NCBI GenBank assembly: GCA_041752115.1
Contig: JBGSHS010000360.1
Coordinates: 1-64,000, forward strand
Source: JAJRVM01 sp041752115
Lineage (GTDB): Bacteria; Planctomycetota; Planctomycetia; Pirellulales; Pirellulaceae
Direction: 5' to 3'
DNA length: 64,000 nt
In this document: piece by piece, positions 54,901 through 61,695 of the stretch
Position numbering within the stretch: position 1 is the first letter of the stretch
How the letters are laid out: the number at the start of each line of letters is the position of its first letter
Translations under genes and position numbers: made by a program
Notes under the pieces: generated by a model
What the model was told of the DNA's origin: nothing
What the model saw: the letters and a program-made list of their open reading frames with translations, nothing else
The model's database searches: none

Positions 54901-55166
54901 CGTTCGACGGCTGGGGAACCTACGACCAGCGGAGGGACAACGACCAACAGCTGCACACGATGGAGGTGAAGTGGGGCGAGGTGGCGCTGCGCAGCGTGAC
55001 GCTGCAACTGCCGGCGGGCAAAGCCGCCAAGTCGATTGCCGTGATCGGCCCGGCAGGGCCTGTCCAGTTCACCGTTACGGAGGAGGGAGAGAAAGCCCGG
55101 CTTGAGCTGACCAATGAACTGGTCATTCCGGCCGGGAAACAGCTGCGCGTGGAGATGACCAGCTGA
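51957..55166 (+). CDS. GH116-like (glucosylceramidase GBA2-type) glycoside hydrolase
   Basis: This 1069-residue protein has a possible Tat signal (DRRMFVKLGGAGLAAWATAG, about residues 24-43). GH116-like features include GMPVGGLCAGQVYLTGDGRL in the N-terminal beta-sandwich and a C-terminal (alpha/alpha)6 barrel. The barrel carries LLDRLHSTLCNLATETCQWW, GRFWAFEGCGCCHGTCGHVWNYEH, QTYDENYYGPNTM, DGCLADQMFGQGWAHQ and EIWTGIEYQVANHMAYEG. The enclosed region 270-440 is a galactose-binding-like insert (SAHLEIVDESPEGWGHINLD). GH116 enzymes remove beta-glucose or beta-xylose; the substrate here is unknown. GATGAGG precedes the ATG. Confidence 0.85.
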   Translation: MAANKKPDSLTGPSTCDETSGCCSMDRRMFVKLGGAGLAAWATAGVSFAAAGPFSQQDTLDHFVPVDKKLQPDWVKSLFERGESTWYAGDDLRTIGMPVGGLCAGQVYLTGDGRLVYWGIFNQRINTGYGSLNYKVGREPTEMVEDNKQIIPAPDVDQGFVLKVTTSQAAQVRSLDRVGFPRVRFCGEYPLGYVNYAADDCPLQVQLEAFSPFIPLNAEDSSLPATILNFTVKNTSSETVEATLAGWLQNAALHYSKDRCAQTHVRVNSVTSTDELTTILLGTRKAKLSDAAVRPPVVFADFEGGSYGQWKVEGEAFGEAPATGTLPQQQPVVGFRGKGLVNTYLGGNDRLQGKLVSPAFTIERPFISFLIGGGPDNRTAIRLIVDGKAVATASGKQNEQLIPCNWNVAQLAGKSAHLEIVDESPEGWGHINLDQIEFRDTPMVDLVEDASQLPDFGTMALSVLKCKSPLISLAVPEAASPTQMLEGDQLADEKLAERRLDQRHRGALGTQWKLKPGETANITFVVAWHMPNMYFRNELVRNQYAGRFSNAAEVAAYVAANEALLTSQTRLWHDTYYDSTLPHWLLDRLHSTLCNLATETCQWWENGRFWAFEGCGCCHGTCGHVWNYEHAMARLFPQLERSVREMQDFAPGVGFIPETGEIRFRGEDWELWAGDSQGGYILKAYREHQLTGDNGFLTRNWPHIRKAVQFLFDQDGNADGLLEGRQHQTYDENYYGPNTMVGSLYLGALRAAEEMAKEMGDEPFAQQCREIFERGRENSVKQLFNGEYYVQKVDLEQHPDWQYADGCLADQMFGQGWAHQVDLGYLYPRDTVTRSLESIWKYCWAPDVKLQNEHHAPERWFAYPGEAGLFTCTWPKSKHLGPKSTRYRDEIWTGIEYQVANHMAYEGMLTEALAICRAVHDRYHPSKHNPFNEIECGDHYARALASWGVLLGLAGFEYHGPQRHIGFLPKITPEQFRCVFSTFDGWGTYDQRRDNDQQLHTMEVKWGEVALRSVTLQLPAGKAAKSIAVIGPAGPVQFTVTEEGEKARLELTNELVIPAGKQLRVEMTS

Positions 55167-55790
55167 GGGCTTGGCGGAAGTTGAGTCGCGAATCAATACG
55201 CAAGGAGTGGGAAGAGGAAAGGCCGAGACAAATGGCCCGAGTGATCGTCGTGGGATCTGCTGCATCGGAGAGCCGATTTTGTAAGCGCGGCTCACGTCTT
55301 TCGCGCGAAGCGGTTGCATTCAACAGCTTAGGGTCGCTGCGATTTGCTGCGCACCCTGGGTGAACTCCCCCATGCATCCGATACGCCGAAGGCGTTTCCC
55401 AATGTGTGCTGTTGGCGTCGCGCGAATTCATGTGCGGATTGTGGCGGCCTCGGGCCAGCGGCTCCTCTTCCTTCATCAATCTGCGGTTGGATATTGGATA
55501 TTCTGCGGTTGAGGCCTCAGGTCGGCGGTATCCACTTGTAGAACTTCGTCTGGCGACGGCAACTGCCAACAAGGACGTTGTTCTTCCCGCAGCCGTAAGG
55601 CGGCAAGGCCGCCAGTCGATAAGGGAGCATGCCATTGATTGGTTCGCTCCCGTTGGTCCCTCGGCAAATATGCGTGCACGGTGCGCGCATGTTACACTGT
55701 ATGGCTCTAGCCGGCAGGCGTGGCGCTCGGCAATCAACAACAATGTGTGCTCCCATAATTCCAGACTTACTTTACAACAGGAGGGTTACG
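55167..55790. other. Non-coding stretch with half element
   Basis: About 620 bases without a supported gene. It contains the right half of a fold-back element (about 55460-55510). A strong Shine-Dalgarno (CAGGAGGG) for the next gene sits at the end. Confidence 0.45.
55460..55510. repeat. Right half of the fold-back element
   Basis: CTCTTCCTTC, ATCTGCGGTTGG and GATATTCTGCGGT match the right arms of the elements at 49369 and 51341. No left end was found. Confidence 0.6.
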
Positions 55791-57899
55791 ATGCGTCGCA
55801 AATGCTGGATTGGCGGCAACGTCATCGGAGTGGTTCTCGGCTGGCTGTTACTCAGTACGGCCGCCAGTGCGCAGACCATTTCACTCGGTTCGCTGCTGGA
55901 CGAGATGATCGATCGTGACAATCTGGCTCGTTTTCCGCAGCCAGCTTACACGTGCAGTCAGGCGAGCAGCTACGATCGAGGTTCGGTGGGCAAGGATCAG
56001 CCCGGCTGGTTTGCCAATATGGACCGCAGCTATTTCGTGCGGACCGAGGAAAAGGATGGGCGGAAAGAGTACGTGTTGATGGATGTTGAGGGGCCTGGCG
56101 CCGTCGTGCGCATGTGGGCCACCTGGCATGGTCCTGGAGGGAAGGACTTCTCGGACGGAACGCTGCGTTTCTACCTGGACGGGAATCCCGAGCCGGTGAT
56201 TGAGGGTCCGATCACGAAAATTATCGACGGTGGAGCGTTGGTCACGGGTCCGCTCGCCGAAGGAGTCTCGCCGGAAACGCCGTATGGACAGCGCGGTCAC
56301 AACCTCTACCTGCCGATCCCCTACGCCAGCCACTGCAAGGTCACGTACGAGACCGACGTGCTCGTGGACGAAGGGGCCTACAAGGGAGAGGCACTCTACT
56401 ATCAAATCAACTACCGCACGTATGCTGCCGGGACCGAGGTTCAGTCGTTTGGCATGCCACAGCTGACGGAGCTGAAAGAGAAGATCGACGCCGTGCAGGA
56501 TCGCCTGGTGGAGAGCGGTATCGAGTCATCCACCGGCCTGAAGACCGCTTCGTTTGCCGGACCACTGGCCGCCGGAAAGATTCGCACGCTGGTGATGGAT
56601 GATCCCGGAGCCGTCCGTCAGCTGACGATCCAGCTGCGAGCGGACAACCTGCCGCAGGCATTGCGCTCCACGGTCCTGCAGATGGAATGTGACTCTCAGC
56701 GTACCGTCTGGTGCCCGGTGGGGGCGTTCTTCGGCAGCGCTTACCAGACCGCACCGTGCCGGACGTGGTATACGGACGTGTCGGACGACGGAGTGATGAG
56801 CAGTTTCTGGGTGATGCCCTTCCAGAAGGAATGCAAAATCAGCCTGATCAATCTCACTGGCCAGTCGGTCGATATCGTACAGGGGGAAGCCAAGTTCGGA
56901 TCGTGGCAGTGGGACGATTCTTCCATGTACTTCCATGCCAGCTGGCACCAGCTGACCAAAGTATCGTCATTCAAGGAAGGAACGACGGAACCTGGAGTTG
57001 GTGCATACGACGTCAATTATGTGGAGGTGACAGGGAAGGGAGTATACGTCGGGGATACACTGACGATATTCAACGGTACGGATGCCTGGTGGGGTGAGGG
57101 AGACGAGAAGATTTTCGTCGACAACGAGTCGTTCCCATCGCACCTTGGTACCGGTTCGGAAGACTATTACGGTTACGCCTGGTGTCGGCCGGAGTACTTC
57201 CAGTCGCCGTTCCACGCTCAACCGTCTGGCGCCGGCAATTTCACACCGGGGCTGTCGGTCAATAGTCGTTACCGCGCTTTGGACGCCATTCCTTTCCTCG
57301 AGTCTCTCAAGTTCGATATGGAGCTGTGGCATTGGCGCAAGACGATTGTCAACTATGCTCCTGCCGCGTTCTGGTACGCGGTCCCCGGTTCCACCAACAA
57401 CGTGCAGCCCGATCCGGAAACGGCCACCTTGCCCGTGGCCCTCAAGCGGAGCGATGTGGTGGAGGTGCTGCACGTGAAAGGAGCGCTCGAGGGAGAGGAA
57501 CTGAAGATCGTCGAGAAGACCGGCGGGACGACCGAGAACCAAGGGGGCTCACAGTTCGGCTGGAGTAACGACTTCCAGATCTGGTGGAGGGACGGTCAGC
57601 CAGGCGATCGACTGGTGCTCGAGTTTCCTGTCGAGAACGCCGGACGCTACGAGGTGGTGGGCAGCCTCACCAAGGCCATCGACTACGGCATCGTGAAGAT
57701 CGCCGTGAACGACAGCGAGCCCAAGGAGTTCGATCGTTTCAATAACGGTGTGGCCAACGACCGACTGGTGCTCGGCGTCCTTGAATTGCCCGCTGGTACC
57801 AACCGCCTGACGATCGAAATGGCGGGGGCTAACGAGAAAGCCGTGAAGAGCTACATGTTCGGGCTCGACTACCTGCTGCTCACACCGCAGGACAAGTGA
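55791..57899 (+). CDS. DUF2961 / GH172-family protein
   Basis: This 702-residue protein has a signal peptide (VIGVVLGWLLLSTAASAQ). The DUF2961 core (now glycoside hydrolase family 172) follows: MDVEGPGAVVRMWATWHG, YQINYRTYAAGTEVQSF, YVEVTGKGVYVGDTLTIFN, GSEDYYGYAWCRPEYF and an SPFHAQPSGAG segment. GH172 members form oligomers and act on fructofuranose dianhydrides or D-arabinofuranosides. A C-terminal beta-sandwich (about 575-700: FQIWWRDGQPGDRLVLEFPV, AGRYEVVGSLTKAIDYG) is probably accessory. ATG 55791 has an excellent CAGGAGGG in front. It stands between GH116-like and sugar-transporter genes. Confidence 0.9.
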   Translation: MRRKCWIGGNVIGVVLGWLLLSTAASAQTISLGSLLDEMIDRDNLARFPQPAYTCSQASSYDRGSVGKDQPGWFANMDRSYFVRTEEKDGRKEYVLMDVEGPGAVVRMWATWHGPGGKDFSDGTLRFYLDGNPEPVIEGPITKIIDGGALVTGPLAEGVSPETPYGQRGHNLYLPIPYASHCKVTYETDVLVDEGAYKGEALYYQINYRTYAAGTEVQSFGMPQLTELKEKIDAVQDRLVESGIESSTGLKTASFAGPLAAGKIRTLVMDDPGAVRQLTIQLRADNLPQALRSTVLQMECDSQRTVWCPVGAFFGSAYQTAPCRTWYTDVSDDGVMSSFWVMPFQKECKISLINLTGQSVDIVQGEAKFGSWQWDDSSMYFHASWHQLTKVSSFKEGTTEPGVGAYDVNYVEVTGKGVYVGDTLTIFNGTDAWWGEGDEKIFVDNESFPSHLGTGSEDYYGYAWCRPEYFQSPFHAQPSGAGNFTPGLSVNSRYRALDAIPFLESLKFDMELWHWRKTIVNYAPAAFWYAVPGSTNNVQPDPETATLPVALKRSDVVEVLHVKGALEGEELKIVEKTGGTTENQGGSQFGWSNDFQIWWRDGQPGDRLVLEFPVENAGRYEVVGSLTKAIDYGIVKIAVNDSEPKEFDRFNNGVANDRLVLGVLELPAGTNRLTIEMAGANEKAVKSYMFGLDYLLLTPQDK

Positions 57900-57917
57900 G
57901 CCGATAGCAGAAAACGG

Positions 57918-57955
57918 TCGACCCGGCTGGCGCCGCTGGGAGCCTGCCGGGTCGA
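57918..57955. terminator. Hairpin between convergent genes
   Basis: TCGACCCGGC at 57918-57927 pairs with GCCGGGTCGA at 57946-57955. It lies 19 bp after the stop of the DUF2961 gene. No T-run follows, so it may be a hairpin-only terminator. A second hairpin (CGGGATGG/CCATCCCG, 57983-58010) is adjacent and could serve the facing transporter gene. Confidence 0.45.
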
Positions 57956-58034
57956 TGGGGATTGCGCCGTGGCAGTGCCAGCCGGGATGGTGCGTTCGCT
58001 CGCCATCCCGACAGTCGCCTTAGGGCATTCTCAT

Positions 58035-60023
58035 CTAATGTCCACCGGCGGCCTTCACTCCCTGCAGCGAATCGGCCTTGCTCAACAGCGGCCAGCTGTA
58101 GCCGTAGAGAGCGATCAGGACGAAACAGGCCAACGGCACGATGAAGCCGCGTGACATATCGTAGTGGTCTGCCACGGCCCCCATCACTTTGGGCAGCATG
58201 GCGCCGCCCATGATTGCCATGACGATGAAGGCCGACGCCCCTTTCGCTCGTTCTCCCAGTCCGAAAATGCCCAGCGCGAATATGGTGGGGAACATGATCG
58301 ACATGAAGAAATAACTGAGGAACACGCAGATCACGGATATCCAACCGAGCTTCAGGAAGATAAGCAGGCAGGTGACGATGTTCAGCAGCCCGTACAGGCC
58401 GACAATCTTGTGCGCCGAGTGTTTTCTCAGCAAGCCGGCTCCGGTGAATCGCCCGATGAGGAAACAGATAAATCCCAATGAAGCCAGGTTGGATGCTCCT
58501 TTGTCGCTGATACACAGGAGTCCATCCTGGTAGGGGAGCTCGGCCGGGTACGCGTCGTCGAGGAGCATGCGGTTGAGTCGGCAGCGATCGATACCGGTGG
58601 GATTCTGGGCGAGCAGTTCGCTGCTCCTCACCGACAGTTTGACGCCGCTGAATCGATCCGGATCATACAGTGTGTGATCCTCTCCTTCACGCTTCTCCAG
58701 GTCGTGTCGCACTACCGAGTTCAGATCGCGCGTCAGATGGAAACGCAAGGCTGCTGAGTTGAGATTACCACTGGACAGTTCCCGCTTCGTTTCATCGGTG
58801 AGTTGATCATACACGTAGGCTGAGACCGGATCGGCTTTTTCCTGGAGTTTGGTGGCCAAGGCCGACATGTTCCGGATATCGGGCTTGACAAACGTGGTGT
58901 GGACATCGATCCACTTCTTTGTTGTCTCATTCCGCCAGGAGGCGGGAAGGGGCGGAACTTCGGACGTCATGTAATTGATCAGGAAGCTGAAAATTCCCGC
59001 CTGGGCTGCGACATAAAAGAACTGAGCTAAGGTAGCGCCCGAGAAGTGAGGGTGCGACCAGATGCTGTGGTGCGAAAGCTTCATCGTGAGTGGGATGAAG
59101 GCGACGGCGACGAGGAGTGACGCCACCACGCCGACGGCGGTCAGCACGACCAGCAGGGAGTTGTCCGCATCGATTGTCAAGGCCGCGGGGTGAGGGATGC
59201 GGGAGGCAACGTCGACGAGCCGGTCGCCCAGCTTGAACACGTTGAGTATCAGCCAGAGTATCATGCCCAGCACGCCGACCAGTACTATGGCATTGAACCA
59301 CATCAGGAAGAAAACCGTCACTCGGTTCACCTGACGTTCAGCCTGTGCCGTTTCGTTCTTGTCATCGATGTGGTAGTCGTCTTCGGTCTTGATATCCGGT
59401 ACGGGGGCAAAATAGAACACCACCGCCAATATCAGGACAACGACTGCCACTCCGGCATAAGGGATCCACAGCATCTCGGCGCCAGTGCTCTTGCCTGTCT
59501 CGTCGGTGCCATAGAAAAATGCCGCCCCGGCGATCGGCCCGAAAATCCACCCGATTCCATTGCACGACTGGGCCAGGTTAATGCGTGTCGCCGCGTAACG
59601 CGGTGCTCCCAGCACAGTCGTGTACGGATTGGCGACGGTTTCCAAAAAGGTCAGCCCGGCGGCAATCACACATACGCCCAACAGGAATGCCCAGAACTGA
59701 GCAATACTGGTGGAAGGGATGAACCAGAAACCGCCCACGGCCACCATCAGCAGGCCGGCGATAATTCCACCCTTGTAACCCAGACGCGTGGCCAGCCAGC
59801 CAGCCGGCATGGCCATCAGGAAGTAGCCGAGATAGTGAGCGAACTGGACCCATGCCGACTGAGCCAATGTCAGGTGCAGTTCCAGCTGGAAATGCTTGTC
59901 CATGACATCGATCATGCCGTTGCAGAATCCCCAAAGCAGGAAGAGCGAGCTCACCAGCGCGAATGTGAACATCACGTTTCGGCCGTCACTCGTGACGAAC
60001 ATGCTGTCTTTTTTGGTGGTCAT
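58035..60023 (-). CDS. FucP-like MFS sugar transporter with large insert
   Basis: This 662-residue major facilitator protein is like L-fucose permease: FLLWGFCNGMIDVMDKHFQ in the first helix, WVQFAHYLGYFLMAMPAGWL, LETVANPYTTVLG and LAQSCNGIGWIFGPI. The C-terminal half has a matching set of helices (FICFLIGRFTGAGLL). Family members are about 400-440 residues; here residues 352 to about 508 form an extra hydrophilic insert of some 155 residues, probably one loop, with no recognisable domain. The likely role is proton-coupled uptake of a monosaccharide released by the neighbouring hydrolases. It is encoded opposite to the two upstream hydrolase genes. Confidence 0.88.
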   Translation of the reverse strand: MTTKKDSMFVTSDGRNVMFTFALVSSLFLLWGFCNGMIDVMDKHFQLELHLTLAQSAWVQFAHYLGYFLMAMPAGWLATRLGYKGGIIAGLLMVAVGGFWFIPSTSIAQFWAFLLGVCVIAAGLTFLETVANPYTTVLGAPRYAATRINLAQSCNGIGWIFGPIAGAAFFYGTDETGKSTGAEMLWIPYAGVAVVVLILAVVFYFAPVPDIKTEDDYHIDDKNETAQAERQVNRVTVFFLMWFNAIVLVGVLGMILWLILNVFKLGDRLVDVASRIPHPAALTIDADNSLLVVLTAVGVVASLLVAVAFIPLTMKLSHHSIWSHPHFSGATLAQFFYVAAQAGIFSFLINYMTSEVPPLPASWRNETTKKWIDVHTTFVKPDIRNMSALATKLQEKADPVSAYVYDQLTDETKRELSSGNLNSAALRFHLTRDLNSVVRHDLEKREGEDHTLYDPDRFSGVKLSVRSSELLAQNPTGIDRCRLNRMLLDDAYPAELPYQDGLLCISDKGASNLASLGFICFLIGRFTGAGLLRKHSAHKIVGLYGLLNIVTCLLIFLKLGWISVICVFLSYFFMSIMFPTIFALGIFGLGERAKGASAFIVMAIMGGAMLPKVMGAVADHYDMSRGFIVPLACFVLIALYGYSWPLLSKADSLQGVKAAGGH

Positions 60024-60170
60024 GCGTTGAGTCTGTATGGAAGAAGTGTGTAATGACGCTGTTGGTCGCGAGCAATCGCCAAGTAGTTCCTGTTCGGTCA
60101 GCCGCGAGGGAAGGACGTCGCAGCGGTGAACGCGACGTCCTGTGTTACCTCAAGCAGCCATGCCTTCCGG

Positions 60171-61388
60171 TTACTTCAGGGCGCCGGTGATCTCGCTGAG
60201 CGAGACACCGAGTGTGGCCCGGGCGATGCTGTCCAGATCGGATTCGGGGCCTACCAGGTGGATCGTGCGGTGCAGATGCGACAGGGTGGTTCCCGGAGCG
60301 AGAGCGGCGGCTGGCGACGACGATTCCAGTTCATAGAACGGGCCCAGGGGCTTTGCGCCCGGGGCAGGAGGGCCGTCGTTATAGGCATTGGCCGCATCGC
60401 CGCCGTAGGGATTGTCCTGCAACTTCCAGAGCGAATTCACATAGTCGGTCACCCCTTCCGGCTGGCTGAACTGCACGATCGTCAGCACCTGGTTGTCGGC
60501 ATCGTAGCTCCCCAGCACGGCCTTGCTGCGCTGCGGATTGATGCCGATCTTGCTGCGATACTTGCCATCGGCCGAGAAGTAAACCACCGTGTCTTTCACC
60601 ACCAATCGATCGGACGGAATCTCGCCGAAATAATCCGACGTCACTTGGACTCCCAGTTCGGATTCCGGCCCGTCCTTGATCGGAACGACAATTGTCGCCG
60701 AGGGCGATGGATTGAACATCCCCAAGATCCACACCGACAGCAATCCGGTCTCCTTCTGCCACGCCTTGGAACCGACGTTCTTGATCTGGTTGTCGGATTC
60801 GAACGCGACCAGTTTCACGCTCTTGGCCGCTGGCACTCCCAGCTTCTTCCAGGCCGTGCCGCTATCGAGCAATCGCACTTCACGGTGGACCGCTACGTCA
60901 AACTTGCTGCCCGAGTAGTTCTGCAACGAGAACTTCGCTGCGAACACAGCCTTGTCTGGCGAAGTGCTGACTACTTCGAACGGTTCGGTGTCAATCGGAG
61001 CGGGGGTGTACCAGTCAGCCAATTCGAACTTCGTGCCGGGTGCAAAGAAGATTGAGTACTGGCCACCTTCCGGCCCCAGCCAGAATCGATCTTCACCGCC
61101 AAATACGTTGATGTGCGGCTGTGTCTTCTTCGAAGCGATCAGCTCGCGATTGATCCAGCCGAAGCTCTGTCCCGCATCGCCTCCGGCCGTGCTCGTCATA
61201 ACGCGGCCTTGCCATGCTGGAACCAGAGCAACTTTGCTCTGACCGCTGCCGTCGCTCAAGATGATGACGTCCGTGTACTGCTTGAGAAACGCAGTATCGT
61301 CGCTGAAGTCACCGGCACGCAGGCCGGTGGCAACACAGGGCAGAAACAAGAGGGCCGTCAGGGCGGTGGTGATGAAATGGCGTTTCAT
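60171..61388 (-). CDS. Secreted DUF6786-like protein
   Basis: This 405-residue protein has a signal peptide (FITTALTALLFLPCVATGLRAG). Its beta-rich remainder contains VALVPAWQGRVMTSTAGG, SFGWINRELI, INVFGGEDRFWLGPEGGQ, and FELADWYTPAPID. This is the pattern of the DUF6786 family, related in fold to galactose mutarotases. It may act on or bind sugars, but no catalytic residues are established. It lies between the FucP-like transporter and GH127-like genes on the same strand and may be in one operon with them. Confidence 0.75.
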   Translation of the reverse strand: MKRHFITTALTALLFLPCVATGLRAGDFSDDTAFLKQYTDVIILSDGSGQSKVALVPAWQGRVMTSTAGGDAGQSFGWINRELIASKKTQPHINVFGGEDRFWLGPEGGQYSIFFAPGTKFELADWYTPAPIDTEPFEVVSTSPDKAVFAAKFSLQNYSGSKFDVAVHREVRLLDSGTAWKKLGVPAAKSVKLVAFESDNQIKNVGSKAWQKETGLLSVWILGMFNPSPSATIVVPIKDGPESELGVQVTSDYFGEIPSDRLVVKDTVVYFSADGKYRSKIGINPQRSKAVLGSYDADNQVLTIVQFSQPEGVTDYVNSLWKLQDNPYGGDAANAYNDGPPAPGAKPLGPFYELESSSPAAALAPGTTLSHLHRTIHLVGPESDLDSIARATLGVSLSEITGALK

Positions 61389-61695
61389 GACTTTCAGGCT
61401 ATGTCTCTGGGGTGGAGTGAAACACAGGAAAGACAGCTCGCGCGAGCTGCTACCGTGGTGAACTGCAGAACGCCAACATATCGCACACCCGCTGCGCGGT
61501 CAATCATTCACAGGCTCCGCCTCCCCCCGCTGCGCGGGTCAATAATTTCGGTGGTTACCGGTTTCCCGCCCTCTGCGCGAGCGTGGCTACAAGGGAAACG
61601 CCGAAGTGGATTTTCCCCCCTGTCCCAGCTCGCTGCCTGCGCGGGCTGGCATCCCCGCGGTCCTGCCAGAGCGAGAGTCTTGAGCCAGCGTGTGG
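61389..61695. other. Non-coding stretch with short repeats
   Basis: This stretch holds two copies of CCCGCTGCGCGG(G)TCAATNATT (61488-61508 and 61526-61547) and a single copy of the 22-bp repeat seen at 33591 (about 61571-61590). No gene is seen. Confidence 0.5.
61488..61547. repeat. Direct repeat of a GC-rich 21-22-bp word
   Basis: CCCGCTGCGCGGTCAATCATT and a copy with one insertion and one change are spaced 38 bp apart. Confidence 0.6.

Noticed and set aside
60126..61055. 309-residue plus-strand frame opposite the DUF6786-like gene
   Set aside because: Antisense; the minus strand has a signal peptide and family motifs.
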